36,600 nucleotides of DNA from an uncultured Acetatifactor sp. (GTDB lineage: Bacteria > Bacillota > Clostridia > Lachnospirales > Lachnospiraceae), in assembly GCA_910587755.1 (NCBI GenBank), contig CAJUNZ010000023.1, forward strand, positions 1 to 36,600. Reading direction: 5' to 3'. Below, in pieces: positions 8,110 to 17,136 of this stretch (position 1 is its first letter; each line of letters begins with the position of its first letter). Under the pieces are notes generated by a model that was not told where the DNA came from, did not search any database, and saw only the letters and a program-made list of their open reading frames with translations. A program made the position numbers and the translations under genes.

Positions 8110-8121
8110 GAGATCCGGCAG

Positions 8122-8161
8122 AAAAAAACAGGGATGCCTCCCGGCGTCCCTGTTTTTTTCT
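8122..8161. terminator. Bidirectional rho-independent terminator
   Basis: ACAGGGATGCC and GGCGTCCCTGT (8128-8152) form an 11-bp stem with one G-T pair. It is followed by seven T on the plus strand and, on the minus strand, by a T run (8121-8127 read in reverse). It serves the lipoprotein gene from the left and the HPr gene from the right. Confidence 0.85.
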
Positions 8162-8166
8162 GCTGT

Positions 8167-8430
8167 TCACTCCCCCAGTCCGCTCTTCACTGCCCCCACC
8201 AGAGCCGCCAGAGCTTCTGCCTCATCCTCGCCCTCACAGACAAACTCGATCTCGTCGCCGCACTTTACACAGGCTCCCAGGACACTCAGCACACTCTTGG
8301 CGTTGGCTGTGTTATTCCTGAACGAAAAAGTGATCATTGATTTGAACTGCATGGCCTCCTTGCACAGAATCCCCGCAGGCCTAAGATGCAGGCCGGTAGG
8401 GTTTTTGATCATAACCCTCTGACTTACCAT
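8167..8430 (-). CDS. ptsH: HPr phosphocarrier protein
   Basis: HPr carries phosphate from enzyme I to sugar-specific EII components of the phosphotransferase system and, when phosphorylated on Ser46, acts with CcpA in carbon catabolite control. The 87-aa protein has the active-site His15 in PTGLHLRPA and Ser46 in NAKSVLSVLG, both at canonical positions when the ATG at 8430 is used. That ATG has GGAGG eight bases upstream. A TTG at 8445 lies inside the ribosome binding site and is rejected. Both phosphorylation sites are present, so this is a true HPr and not the Crh type that lacks His15. It lies 65 bases after glmM with no promoter that I can see, so it may be co-transcribed with it. No ptsI is in the window. 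Confidence 0.93.
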   Translation of the reverse strand: MVSQRVMIKNPTGLHLRPAGILCKEAMQFKSMITFSFRNNTANAKSVLSVLGACVKCGDEIEFVCEGEDEAEALAALVGAVKSGLGE

Positions 8431-8495
8431 TCTCCTTCCCTCCAATCCGTTCCTTCCCCATAAGAACCGTTTTCTCGCCTGTTGGACTTTTCTTT

Positions 8496-9845
8496 CTAGA
8501 ACATAATATCCTGAATAAGGCTCCCCAGTCTCTCTGCCTCTCTCCTGATCACCTGCCGGTCCTTCCCCTCGATCATAACCCGCACCAGGGGCTCCGTACC
8601 GGAAGGCCTGATGAGAACCCTGCCCTCCCCGGCAAATTTCTGCTCAATCTCCCTGATGGCCTCTGCGATCACAGGATACTCCATGTATTTCTCTTTTTTG
8701 TGGTTTGCCACCTTGGCGTTCACCAGGGCCTGGGGCAGCACCTCCATAATATCCGCCAGCTCCGAGAGCGATTTCCCGGTGTCTACCATCACCTCCAGCA
8801 GATGCAGTGCGCTGAGCAGCCCGTCCCCAGTGGTATTCTCGTCCAGGAAGATAATATGCCCCGACTGTTCTCCCCCCAGGCTTGCCCCAATCTCCTTCAT
8901 CCGCTCCAGCACATAGCGGTCTCCCACCTTGGTCTGTTCTATGGTCATCCCCTGTTTCTCCCCCATGAGGAAGAAACCCAGATTGCTCATGACCGTGGCC
9001 ACAATGGTATCCTTCTTCAGCTTTCCAAGGCTCTTCATATGGTTCCCCACTATGGCCATAATCTGATCCCCGTCCACTACATTTCCGTTCTCATCCACGG
9101 CCAGCAGTCTGTCGGCATCCCCGTCAAAAGCCAGCCCCAGATTGGCCTTCTCGAACACAACCCTGGCCTGAAGCTCCTCCATATGGGTGGAGCCGCAGTT
9201 GGCGTTGATATTGGCTCCGTCAGGGTTGTTGTGAATGGCCACCACGCTGCCTCCCAACTCCTTCAGAGCCTCCACGGAGGTGTAGAAAGAAGCTCCCTCC
9301 GCACAGTCCACCACAATCTTCATGCCGCTCAGATCCACAGGCACAGCCTGAATGGCATGGTTGATATACTCCTCCCTGGCATCCGTGCGGTACTTGACTT
9401 TCCCCACCGCCGTGCCTGTGGGAAATTTGATGCCGGGCATACCGCCCTTTATCAGTCCTTCAATCTCATCCTCCAGCTCGTCGGGCAGCTTATACCCGTT
9501 GCCGTCAAAGAACTTTATCCCATTGAACTCCACAGGATTATGGGAAGCGGATATCACCACCCCCGCATCCACTTTGTACTTCTGTGTCAGATAGGCCACC
9601 GCAGGCGTGGGCAGCACTCCCACATACACACAGTTGGCCCCTACGGAACAGGCTCCCGCCATGAGAGCGTTGGCCAGCATGTCGCCGGAAATACGGGTGT
9701 CGCAGCCCACCATGATGGTTGGCTTGTGCTCCTTCTCCCTGGTCAGCACATAGGCCCCCGCCTGCCCCAGCTGCATGGCAAGCATAGGGGTCAGCTCCTC
9801 ATTGGCAATTCCCCTCACTCCGTCCGTTCCAAATAGTCTAGCCAT
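8496..9845 (-). CDS. glmM: Phosphoglucosamine mutase
   Basis: GlmM interconverts glucosamine-6-phosphate and glucosamine-1-phosphate in the cytoplasm, on the route to UDP-GlcNAc and peptidoglycan. The length of 449 aa is normal for the family. The N-terminus MARLFGTDGVRG is diagnostic. Ser101 in VISASHNP is the phosphoserine, DGDADR near residue 240 binds the metal, and IRPSGTEPLVRVM near 410 binds the substrate phosphate. The ATG at 9845 lies three bases after the cdaR stop, so it is part of the cdaA-cdaR-glmM operon widely conserved in Firmicutes. In several Firmicutes CdaA binds GlmM and is inhibited by it; that interaction is known from relatives and not visible here. Confidence 0.98.
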   Translation of the reverse strand: MARLFGTDGVRGIANEELTPMLAMQLGQAGAYVLTREKEHKPTIMVGCDTRISGDMLANALMAGACSVGANCVYVGVLPTPAVAYLTQKYKVDAGVVISASHNPVEFNGIKFFDGNGYKLPDELEDEIEGLIKGGMPGIKFPTGTAVGKVKYRTDAREEYINHAIQAVPVDLSGMKIVVDCAEGASFYTSVEALKELGGSVVAIHNNPDGANINANCGSTHMEELQARVVFEKANLGLAFDGDADRLLAVDENGNVVDGDQIMAIVGNHMKSLGKLKKDTIVATVMSNLGFFLMGEKQGMTIEQTKVGDRYVLERMKEIGASLGGEQSGHIIFLDENTTGDGLLSALHLLEVMVDTGKSLSELADIMEVLPQALVNAKVANHKKEKYMEYPVIAEAIREIEQKFAGEGRVLIRPSGTEPLVRVMIEGKDRQVIRREAERLGSLIQDIMF

Positions 9846-9848
9846 CTC

Positions 9849-11183
9849 TTATTCTTCCTCCTCCTCCATCTCCAAAATCGTGATGTTCATGAAAACCTTT
9901 TCCGACTGGTTCACATTCCTGGGCAGGGCAAACTCCACGGGAATCTCATAAGTACCCGGGGGCAGGGACGTCATGCCCTGGGACTGCATCCAGGCGCCCA
10001 CATCCACGGTTCCGCTTACCCGGCTGGCATCCACGGCGGCCACCGCCAGATTCAGACCGGCGATCTTCAGCTCATAAGTATTCTGTTCCCCTGCAATCTG
10101 CCACTGGATATCGGAGGGCATATTCAGGACTGCAATGCTGCTGGCGGGAATATACAGCGTTTTCTCCCTCTCAGCCTCAATCCGCACGGTCACATTGATC
10201 CTTCCGTCAAATCCTTCGTCCGCCAGGCTTACATCCTCGGGCAGATACTTCTTGACATCCACAATACTCACCACATTGCTGGTGGCGTCGGTAATATCCA
10301 GTTCCTTCGAATCAATGACAATCTCAGAGACATCTGCCAGCACGGAAGGCGTCCCGCAGATCAATAAGGTGGAAGGATTCCGCTCCACCCCGCCTGTGAC
10401 CTGGTATCCCGGAGCCGGTGTGCCCATGTAGCTCCCCCTCACAGGAACCTCCTTCGTGGCCAGAATTATCGCATCCACACGTATTGGTAAAGAATTTTCT
10501 ATGGTCACTCTGGAGCTGTCCAGCACATTACGTTCCACATCATAGAACTGTGGCTTTGCATTGATGCTCTGGTTGCTGGTGGCGCCGGTGACATCTATCT
10601 CTCCCCCGGCATAGCTGATCTGATCCACCACGGACTGGGGTCCGCTGACTTTGAGCGTGGTGGTCTCCAGATTTATATCTGCCACCATATAGCCCTCCGC
10701 CACCTCTCCTGTGGTATAATATTTCACAGGAAACCATTTGGTAACTTTGTTTTCCACATTCAGGCGCACCACATCATGATCGCAACTGATATTCATGACG
10801 TTTATATCTTCATTGAGCACTTTACAGGTAATAGCAACGGTATTCACTGCCGTAAGCATGCTCACATCCGCCTCTGCCACAATATCCGAGGAGCGCAGCA
10901 GGTTCACCGAGTCCTTGGGCACTTCCACGGTAACACGAACTATGTCCGTGTCATCCATTACCTCATAGACCTTGCCTTCCTTATCCAACAGCTCCGTGTT
11001 CACCAGTGTCACCGGAATGTTGGCAAACACCCTGGAGTCCTTGGGGTTGTTGATAATGACCACCCCGAACCACAGCACCACAGCAATCACGACGGAGACC
11101 AGCTTCAATCCCAGGTTATTCAGCAGCTTTTTTCTTACCTTTTGCCCTGTTTTTTCCTTTTCGTCTATACCTGCCTTTTGCAT
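9849..11183 (-). CDS. cdaR: CdaR, YbbR-domain regulator of diadenylate cyclase
   Basis: CdaR is the membrane-anchored extracytoplasmic partner that modulates CdaA activity. After a basic start there is one membrane segment (VSVVIAVVLWFGVVIIN, about residue 29-45 here), followed by roughly four YbbR repeats; the WFPVKYYTTGEVAEGYMV and VPVRGSYMGTPAPGYQV segments are repeat signatures. A short acidic tail (EMEEEEE) closes the protein. I choose ATG 11183 because GGAG lies six bases upstream. ATG 11195 lacks a site and would lengthen the protein by four residues. The gene overlaps the end of cdaA by 68 bases, in another frame, which suggests translational coupling and balanced levels of the two partners. 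Confidence 0.94.
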   Translation of the reverse strand: MQKAGIDEKEKTGQKVRKKLLNNLGLKLVSVVIAVVLWFGVVIINNPKDSRVFANIPVTLVNTELLDKEGKVYEVMDDTDIVRVTVEVPKDSVNLLRSSDIVAEADVSMLTAVNTVAITCKVLNEDINVMNISCDHDVVRLNVENKVTKWFPVKYYTTGEVAEGYMVADINLETTTLKVSGPQSVVDQISYAGGEIDVTGATSNQSINAKPQFYDVERNVLDSSRVTIENSLPIRVDAIILATKEVPVRGSYMGTPAPGYQVTGGVERNPSTLLICGTPSVLADVSEIVIDSKELDITDATSNVVSIVDVKKYLPEDVSLADEGFDGRINVTVRIEAEREKTLYIPASSIAVLNMPSDIQWQIAGEQNTYELKIAGLNLAVAAVDASRVSGTVDVGAWMQSQGMTSLPPGTYEIPVEFALPRNVNQSEKVFMNITILEMEEEEE

Positions 11184-12012
11184 CCTCTTCTCCATTCATA
11201 TTCATGGCCTGCCGCATTTTTTCCTTCAAAGTTTCGGCGTTCAGGTTCCTCTGCAGCTTTCCCTCATATGCCACACTGATGCCCCCGGTCTCCTCGGAGA
11301 CAATCACCGTCAGCGAGTCCGTCACCTCGGAGACACCCACTCCAGCCCGGTGCCTGGTCCCCAGTTCCTTGCTCAGGCCCAGGTTGTCGGACAGGGGCAG
11401 ATAACAGGTGGCATAAGTGACTCTGTTCCCCCTCACCAGGACAGCCCCGTCATGAAGGGGCGTGTTATGTTCAAAGATATTGATCAGCAGCTGGCTTGTG
11501 ACAATGCCGTCCACCTGGATCCCTGTGCGCTCATAGGCCTGCAGGGACTCCTTCTTCTCAATGACAATGAGCGCGCCTGTTTTCACCTTGCCCATCTCCA
11601 CGCAGGCCTTGGCGATCTCACTCACGGTCTTCTCGGAGAATGTGTCCTCCTCCTTGCGGGAGGAAGAAGAAAAACCAATAGAGGGCAGAAAATTTTTCTC
11701 CCCCAGCTGCTCCAGAGCATGGCGCAGCTCCGGCTGCATCACAACAATCACCGCTGTGACAGCAAATCCCAGCACATTCTGGAATATCCATATGATATTA
11801 TTCATCTCCATCATATCCACAACCAGAAAGAAAAGAAAGATTACCACAAGCCCTTTGAGCATTCGCCATGATCTCGTGGTTTTCATCCATGCCAGCATAT
11901 AATACACCAGGAAAGCGATAATCAAAATCTCGAGAATGTCGCTTAGACTTATCGTATTGGAGTAAACCTTGACATTCTTCAGATACTCACTCACAAAATT
12001 AATCCATTGCAT
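11116..12012 (-). CDS. cdaA: Diadenylate cyclase CdaA
   Basis: CdaA makes cyclic-di-AMP from two ATP at the membrane, a signal that governs osmolyte and potassium balance and wall homeostasis. Three membrane segments occupy about residues 25-95. The DAC domain follows, with LHDGAVLV (DGA near 188-190) and GTRHRAGVG (RHR near 220-222), the two nucleotide-binding motifs. ATG 12012 has AGGG nine bases upstream; a GTG at 12018 is the alternative. The C-terminal tail is unusually basic (GRYRRKGKNRAKGKKKAAE) and is encoded where the gene overlaps cdaR by 68 bases. The order cdaA-cdaR-glmM is the conserved Firmicutes arrangement. Confidence 0.97.
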   Translation of the reverse strand: MQWINFVSEYLKNVKVYSNTISLSDILEILIIAFLVYYMLAWMKTTRSWRMLKGLVVIFLFFLVVDMMEMNNIIWIFQNVLGFAVTAVIVVMQPELRHALEQLGEKNFLPSIGFSSSSRKEEDTFSEKTVSEIAKACVEMGKVKTGALIVIEKKESLQAYERTGIQVDGIVTSQLLINIFEHNTPLHDGAVLVRGNRVTYATCYLPLSDNLGLSKELGTRHRAGVGVSEVTDSLTVIVSEETGGISVAYEGKLQRNLNAETLKEKMRQAMNMNGEEDAKGRYRRKGKNRAKGKKKAAE

Positions 12013-12059
12013 TTTCACCAGCCCTACTCTTCACACTCAACCCGCAGTCCCACTGCCTG

Positions 12060-13160
12060 TCAGCTCCATTCCTCATATCCGTTGCCCGTGCCCTCCGACA
12101 TGGAGTTTTTCACCACCACACTTCTGCCGCTGCGTCCCTGAGGACGGCTCGACGTCCTGGCAGAACCCCTGCCGGATCCATCTCCCCTGGCTGTCGGACG
12201 GGAGGCACCCTTTGCCCCGGCAGCCTCCCGCGCCTGGGGAGAGTTGATCCTCTTCACCGTCTTGGTGGATACGGGAACCGTCATTTTGGGAACGGCCTTC
12301 ACATAGTAATAATATTCATCGTCCTCAAACTGAACCTTTTCCGTCCGACTGTAATCCACACAGAACCGGAAGAACTCTATCACCTTTGCCACCGCCACCG
12401 CCAGCAGGGAACCCAGCAGTGCTCCGCTGACGGAGATATTGATCTCATAGAGCAGATCCCCTATCAGAAGGATCACCACATCCACCATAGCTCCTGTGAT
12501 CATGGCAATGGTCCAGGAGTAGTTTACAGGCAGCCTTCTCAGCATATAGACCACAAACACCGTCACTCCGAAAGCCGCTATCACCACCAGCATGGACTTG
12601 TTCCCGGTAATACCCTCGATAATCAGACGTACCTTGGCCAGCACGTCCTCCTCCCCCATGAGCTTGATATTGGAGGCACTGTCGGTAACAAGCTCAATGA
12701 GATAATGCACAAACACCCCGCTTCCCACCGACACTATGGAGGAGGGCCCGCACAGCAGTCCCACCACAATGGGAACCACATAGGGAATTTTATATGCACA
12801 CAAAAGGGGAGTCAGCAACACCACAAGGGAATCCCTGGGGCTGAATCGGAAAAACAGCAGGTACAACACCAGATATGCACAGAGCCCCACCAGGGCCACT
12901 TCCATGGAAAGCGCATACATGTGGGCCAGACTGATGGCCGCGGCAAACGCCACCATCACCCCCGCCGGCAGAACAGAACATGTCAGAGCCACAATCAGCA
13001 CAATGGTAGTGTCATTCAGCTGCGTCATATAGCCGGTTCTGCTGTTCAAAGTGTTGAACACCAGAAAGGCCAGAAGAAACTTTGCCACCGGCAGCAGCAC
13101 CGCTTCATACTTGCTGTATATCAGTTTCAATCTCTCTCTTACTTCCAGTAAAACCGTCAT
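12060..13160 (-). CDS. Polytopic membrane protein of unknown function upstream of cdaA
   Basis: I do not recognise a family. The 366 residues contain about eight hydrophobic segments between roughly 20 and 270, including SLVVLLTPLLCAYKIPYVVPIVVGLLCGP-type stretches rich in small residues. A cytoplasmic part follows with an acidic-tyrosine run (EDDEYYYYVK, near 275-285), then a Ser/Arg/Gly-rich disordered tail of about 60 residues ending GNGYEEWS. The ATG at 13160 has GGAGG six bases upstream. It starts 23 bases after the preceding small membrane protein and stops 47 bases before cdaA, so the three are likely co-transcribed. The context suggests an envelope or transport role tied to cyclic-di-AMP; this is inference only. 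Confidence 0.8.
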   Translation of the reverse strand: MTVLLEVRERLKLIYSKYEAVLLPVAKFLLAFLVFNTLNSRTGYMTQLNDTTIVLIVALTCSVLPAGVMVAFAAAISLAHMYALSMEVALVGLCAYLVLYLLFFRFSPRDSLVVLLTPLLCAYKIPYVVPIVVGLLCGPSSIVSVGSGVFVHYLIELVTDSASNIKLMGEEDVLAKVRLIIEGITGNKSMLVVIAAFGVTVFVVYMLRRLPVNYSWTIAMITGAMVDVVILLIGDLLYEINISVSGALLGSLLAVAVAKVIEFFRFCVDYSRTEKVQFEDDEYYYYVKAVPKMTVPVSTKTVKRINSPQAREAAGAKGASRPTARGDGSGRGSARTSSRPQGRSGRSVVVKNSMSEGTGNGYEEWS

Positions 13161-13183
13161 CTACGTCCTCCGGCCGGATTCCC

Positions 13184-13576
13184 CTACTTTGACTCAGTGT
13201 AGAGAGAATTCAGCTTCTTTAAATTATTATAATAACATCTCAGACTCTTTTTAGCCTTTGCATACCGCCAGGTGGAGACCAGATAAGTGATCACTCCATA
13301 GCTGGCCACTGTGGCGAAGAAATAGATCAGCACATCTCTGGCAAAGGCCATCAGGTCCATCTCGTACAGGTTCTCCATCAAGGGCTCAAAATTGTAGACT
13401 ATATACAGCGCAAAGATCAGCAGGAACGCGATTACCGCACAAATAACGGACTTCAATACCTGTGCGGCAATATAGTCACTGCGGAAATAATTGCCGATCT
13501 TCACATTTTCCCGCCCCTCCCCCTTCTCATAGGATGCCATCCTTGCCATTAGTATAATACGCTCTTCATTGAGCAT
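13184..13576 (-). CDS. Small membrane protein of unknown function
   Basis: The 130-aa protein has two hydrophobic segments, LKSVICAVIAFLLIFALYIV (about 42-61) and the DVLIYFFATVASYGVITYLV region (about 80-99), and a basic C-terminal helix (RYAKAKKSLRCYYNNLKKL). I choose ATG 13576 because AGGAGG lies seven bases upstream; the frame is open to 13612 but those extra residues carry no site. It is 81 bases after yvyF and 23 bases before the larger membrane protein, in the same direction as cdaA. No family is recognised. The paired arrangement suggests that the two membrane proteins work together. Confidence 0.75.
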   Translation of the reverse strand: MLNEERIILMARMASYEKGEGRENVKIGNYFRSDYIAAQVLKSVICAVIAFLLIFALYIVYNFEPLMENLYEMDLMAFARDVLIYFFATVASYGVITYLVSTWRYAKAKKSLRCYYNNLKKLNSLYTESK

Positions 13577-13657
13577 GCCCAAACCTCCTGTTTCCATTCC
13601 CCCAAAGCGCATCCGCCGGACACCCTTACGGGAGCCAAAAATATATGCCCCGCCGGA

Positions 13658-14062
13658 CTATTTGAGAAACCGCATCTTCGCCCCATCCGGGTCCTGCTTC
13701 TCCGGTTTGGCCGGCGCCCTGCCCGCCTTCAGCACCTCGTTAAAATCCCTTGTCATGTTGATCATGCATTTATCACAGAACCTGCCGCTTCGGATAGCCT
13801 TCCCGCAGGCCTCACAGGTCAAGTGCGCTGCCGCTTCCGCCGACAGTTCCAGACGACCCTCTCTGAGCCACTGGCGGATCTGGTTGATATCCACGTCACA
13901 GCTCTCTGCCACCTCAGGGATGCCCACACCCTTGTTCTGCTTGATATATTCCTTAACTTCCTGAAACTTCTCCTCCAGTTTCTCACGGCAGACAGGGCAG
14001 AGATGGGGGCCCGCTAAATAGTTGAAAATCCGTCCACATCCTCTGCAATTTCTTACATTCAT
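13658..14062 (-). CDS. yvyF: YvyF-type flagellar operon zinc-ribbon protein
   Basis: The 134-aa protein begins MNVRNCRGCGRIFNYLAGP and has a zinc-ribbon-like set of Cys6, Cys9, Cys22 and Cys25, then a helix-turn-helix-like stretch (GIPEVAESCDVDINQIRQWL, about 46-65) and a second Cys cluster (CEACGK, CDKC). This is the pattern of YvyF/TIGR03826, found beside flgM in Bacillus and thought to regulate late flagellar genes. ATG 14062 has GGGAGG five bases upstream; the longer frame to 14119 would overlap comFC and is rejected. As in B. subtilis it follows comFC, but here flgM does not follow. Flagellar rod genes at 17207-19353 show that the organism has a flagellar system. Confidence 0.85.
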   Translation of the reverse strand: MNVRNCRGCGRIFNYLAGPHLCPVCREKLEEKFQEVKEYIKQNKGVGIPEVAESCDVDINQIRQWLREGRLELSAEAAAHLTCEACGKAIRSGRFCDKCMINMTRDFNEVLKAGRAPAKPEKQDPDGAKMRFLK

Positions 14063-14090
14063 GGTATCCTCCCTTTCGTCCCACGACAGG

Positions 14091-14828
14091 CTAAATTCCC
14101 GCTCCACAGGCCAAGGCAACGCAATAGACCTCCTGCACTCCGGCGGCCCTCAGCACCCCGGCGATCTCGTCCATGGTACTGCCCGTGGTATAGATGTCAT
14201 CCACTATAATCACTTTCTTTAATTTTACATCATTTCGCCGTATAATAAAAGCTTTTTTCAAATTATTTTGACGTTCCTGCGGATTTTCATACTTCAGAGG
14301 CTCTGTATTCTTCACTCTGACTATATAATCCCCATAAACCGGTATATTCAACCTCTCTCCCAGCGCCCTGGCCAGAAGCAGGGCCTGGTTATATCCCCTG
14401 GCACTCATGCGCTTCCTGTGCAGGGGAACGGGCAGAAGGGCGTCCGGCTCTATGGAGCGGATAAAGCCACCCAGATATTCCGCCGCCTGCTCCCCGAAAA
14501 AGTCCCCATACTCCCGCCTGCCGCCGTACTTAAACCGGTAGATGGGCAGCGCAGCACTCCTGTACTCGTACAGTGCCCTGGCGCGAACAAATTTGTGTTC
14601 TTTTTTTCTGCAGTCCATGCAGTACTCTTCCTGGTCCCCCACCTTCTTTCCGCACTTCATGCACCAGGGGGGCGTGAGAAGCTTCAGCTTCCCCAGACAC
14701 TCCAGGCACACCTTCTCCCCCGCCGGCACGACAATGCGGTCACAGACCGGGCACCGCAGCGGATACAGCAGCTGCAGCAGAAACCCCCATGCCTTTTTAC
14801 TATAATAGATCCTTCTCTGTCTATCCAT
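14091..14828 (-). CDS. comFC: ComF family phosphoribosyltransferase-like protein
   Basis: ComFC is a cytoplasmic protein with a zinc-finger N-terminus and a phosphoribosyltransferase fold, linked to DNA uptake and processing in competent bacteria. Cys pairs occur at 26/29, 41/44, 56/59 and 70/73. The PRPP-binding motif VIIVDDIYTTGSTM lies at 206-219. LLPVPLHRKRMSARGYNQ is the second family signature. The length of 245 aa is normal. The ATG at 14828 has GGAGGG six bases upstream. It is 48 bases after recD2 and 28 bases before yvyF. No comFA is next to it, and the neighbouring helicase is RecD2 and not ComFA. Confidence 0.93.
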   Translation of the reverse strand: MDRQRRIYYSKKAWGFLLQLLYPLRCPVCDRIVVPAGEKVCLECLGKLKLLTPPWCMKCGKKVGDQEEYCMDCRKKEHKFVRARALYEYRSAALPIYRFKYGGRREYGDFFGEQAAEYLGGFIRSIEPDALLPVPLHRKRMSARGYNQALLLARALGERLNIPVYGDYIVRVKNTEPLKYENPQERQNNLKKAFIIRRNDVKLKKVIIVDDIYTTGSTMDEIAGVLRAAGVQEVYCVALACGAGI

Positions 14829-14876
14829 GGCTCTCCCTCCGAACTTTCCAGTCAGAAAGTGAACCTTCTCCGAACT

Positions 14877-17099
14877 TTACCCGTTATTTGGCGATATTTC
14901 TTTAATCCTCTCCCCCAGGGCCGTGTATCTGCGGCTCTCGCTCACATTGTCTATCATGCCCCGGACGGTATCGCTGCTGCCCAGAATGGTGACGCAGCTC
15001 TTTGCCCTTGTGATGGCTGTATACAGCAGATTTCGATTGAACAGAAGTCTGGGACCGCCCAGAAGCGGCATGACCACAGCAGGATATTCACTTCCCTGGG
15101 ATTTATGGATGGTGATGGCGTAGGACAGTTCCAGTTCCTCCAACAGGGTAAAAGGGTATGTGACCCGTCTCTGTTCATCGTATTCCACCACCAGACTGGA
15201 GGACGTCTCATTGATCTCCAGAATCTTTCCCATATCCCCATTGAAAATTCCCGTGCCCTTGTCCACCGCAATGCCGTATTTGCTGACCACTTCCCACTCC
15301 AGCTCATAGTTGTTCTTCACCTGCATCACCTTGTCCCCCTCCCGGTAGACGGTGTTCCCGGCAGTGTGTTCTTTCTTCTGCCCGTCCGGCGGGTTAAGGT
15401 ACTTCTGCAGGATCCCGTTCAGGGTCTCGCAGCCCAGAGGCCCCTTGCGCATGGGAGTCAGCACCTGGATGTCATAGGGACCGGCCTGCACATAGCGGGG
15501 CAGTTTCTCCTGGATCAGCTGGATCATGTGTTTGTATATCACATTCACATCTCTTCTCTCCAGAAGAAAGAAATCCTTGGACTTGTTGTCCAGAGCAATC
15601 TGTTCTCCCCTGTTGATTCTGTGGGCATTGACGATAATGTCGCTCTCCTCTGCCTGGCGGAAAATTTTCTTCAGCTCCACCATGGGAAAACAGGCGCTGC
15701 GGATCAGATCCCGCAGCACCTGGCCCGGTCCCACGCTGGGCAGCTGATTCACATCCCCTACCAGCACCAGCCTGGTGCCCGGGGCCACCGCCTTCAGCAG
15801 CGCCAGAAACAACTGTACATCCACCATGGACATTTCGTCGATAATCACCACATCTGTCTCCAGGGGGTTATCCTGGTTCCGCTCAAAATGGGCTTTTCCC
15901 GTGCCCTCCCCGGAGAGCGCCCCGTTGAGTTCCAGCATCCTGTGGATGGTTCTGGCCTCAAAACCCGTGGCCTCCGTCATGCGCTTTGCCGCCCTGCCCG
16001 TGGGCGCCGCCAGAAAAATGTCCATTCCCTCCGACTCAAAATAGCGCAGAAGCATGTTGATGGTGGTGGTCTTTCCCGTGCCCGGGCCGCCTGCCAGGAT
16101 AAACAGACCGCTGCGGATACACTCTTCCACCGCCTTCCGCTGCAGTTCATCCAGATCCATTTTCAGGCCTTCTGAGAGCTTCCGCAGCTTCTCCCCCATA
16201 CCCTTCTCCTCCTCCGGGAAGGACATGGGCACATTCAGATCCCAGAGCATACGGGCGCACCCCAGTTCCGCATAATAGTAGGAAGCGTGAAAGACGCTGT
16301 CCCCCTTTGCCACTGCCTTTTTGTCCATCACCAGATTGGCAATCTGGGCCCGAATGCTCTCCACCGGCACTTTCAGCAGCTCCTCCGCCCTGCTCAGAAG
16401 CAGATCCATGGGCAGGAAACAGCTCCCCTCCCCCACAGCCTGCAGGAGCACATAGAGAATACCGCTGCGAATGCGGTAGTCGGAATCCGCCTGAATGCCG
16501 TTTCTGGCCGCCAGTTCATCCGCCATCCGAAAGCCGATGCCCCGGATATCCTCCGCCAGACGGTAGGGGTTCTCCCTCATGACAGCATACAGTTTCATGC
16601 CATAGGTATCATAGATCTTCGCGGCAATGGCGTTGGAGAGTCCAAACTGCTGCAGGTAGACCATGGCCTCTCTCAGCTCTTTCTTCTCCTCCATCTGGGC
16701 GCCGATCTCCCTGGCTTTCCGCTCGCTGATGCCTTTGACCTGTGTCAGCAGCTCCGGCTCCTCCTCCATCACCCGGAATGTGTCATCCCCGAATTTCTTC
16801 ACGATCCTGGCGGCCAGGGAGGCTCCCACGCCTTTTATGGCGCCGGATCCCAGATACCGCTCCATGCCCGCCCTGTCCTTGGGGGCCACCACCCGGCAGC
16901 TGTCAATCTTAAACTGGCTGCCGTACACAGGATGTTTGACATATTCTCCCTGAGCGCTGATGTTCTCTCCCTGGGTGAGACCTCTGCAGCTTCCCACACA
17001 GGTAATCTCCAGCCCTCCCACCACCAGGATAAATACCGCATAGCCGTTCTCGCTGTTCTGAAAAATAATATGGTCTACATACCCCTCGATTGTCTCCAT
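14877..17099 (-). CDS. recD2: RecD2-type SF1B DNA helicase
   Basis: RecD2 is a 5'-3' DNA helicase of bacteria without RecBC partners for it, involved in replication-fork and mismatch or recombination repair. The 740-aa length fits. The N-terminal region (1-60) is OB-like, residues 75-200 hold the helix-hairpin-helix tandem (KGVGASLAARI, VKGISERKAREIG, RGIGFRMADELA), and the Walker A is LAGGPGTGKTTT (Gly339-Lys343). IIDEMSMVD is motif II, QLPSVGPGQVLRDL and ELKKIFRQAE are motifs III-IV, and AITIHKSQGSEYPAVV with YTAITRAKSCVTI gives motifs V-VI. ATG 17099 has GGGG six bases upstream. It is the first gene of the run that leads to cdaA and glmM; I see no good promoter between it and the hairpin at 17137-17168. 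Confidence 0.96.
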   Translation of the reverse strand: METIEGYVDHIIFQNSENGYAVFILVVGGLEITCVGSCRGLTQGENISAQGEYVKHPVYGSQFKIDSCRVVAPKDRAGMERYLGSGAIKGVGASLAARIVKKFGDDTFRVMEEEPELLTQVKGISERKAREIGAQMEEKKELREAMVYLQQFGLSNAIAAKIYDTYGMKLYAVMRENPYRLAEDIRGIGFRMADELAARNGIQADSDYRIRSGILYVLLQAVGEGSCFLPMDLLLSRAEELLKVPVESIRAQIANLVMDKKAVAKGDSVFHASYYYAELGCARMLWDLNVPMSFPEEEKGMGEKLRKLSEGLKMDLDELQRKAVEECIRSGLFILAGGPGTGKTTTINMLLRYFESEGMDIFLAAPTGRAAKRMTEATGFEARTIHRMLELNGALSGEGTGKAHFERNQDNPLETDVVIIDEMSMVDVQLFLALLKAVAPGTRLVLVGDVNQLPSVGPGQVLRDLIRSACFPMVELKKIFRQAEESDIIVNAHRINRGEQIALDNKSKDFFLLERRDVNVIYKHMIQLIQEKLPRYVQAGPYDIQVLTPMRKGPLGCETLNGILQKYLNPPDGQKKEHTAGNTVYREGDKVMQVKNNYELEWEVVSKYGIAVDKGTGIFNGDMGKILEINETSSSLVVEYDEQRRVTYPFTLLEELELSYAITIHKSQGSEYPAVVMPLLGGPRLLFNRNLLYTAITRAKSCVTILGSSDTVRGMIDNVSESRRYTALGERIKEISPNNG

Positions 17100-17136
17100 A
17101 GGTTTCCCCTGCAGTAAACTGCCAAAACATACCAGA

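Noticed and set aside
14268..16175. Long plus-strand open frame (635 codons)
   Set aside because: It mirrors comFC and recD2, both certain; composition is shadow-like and it has no domain.
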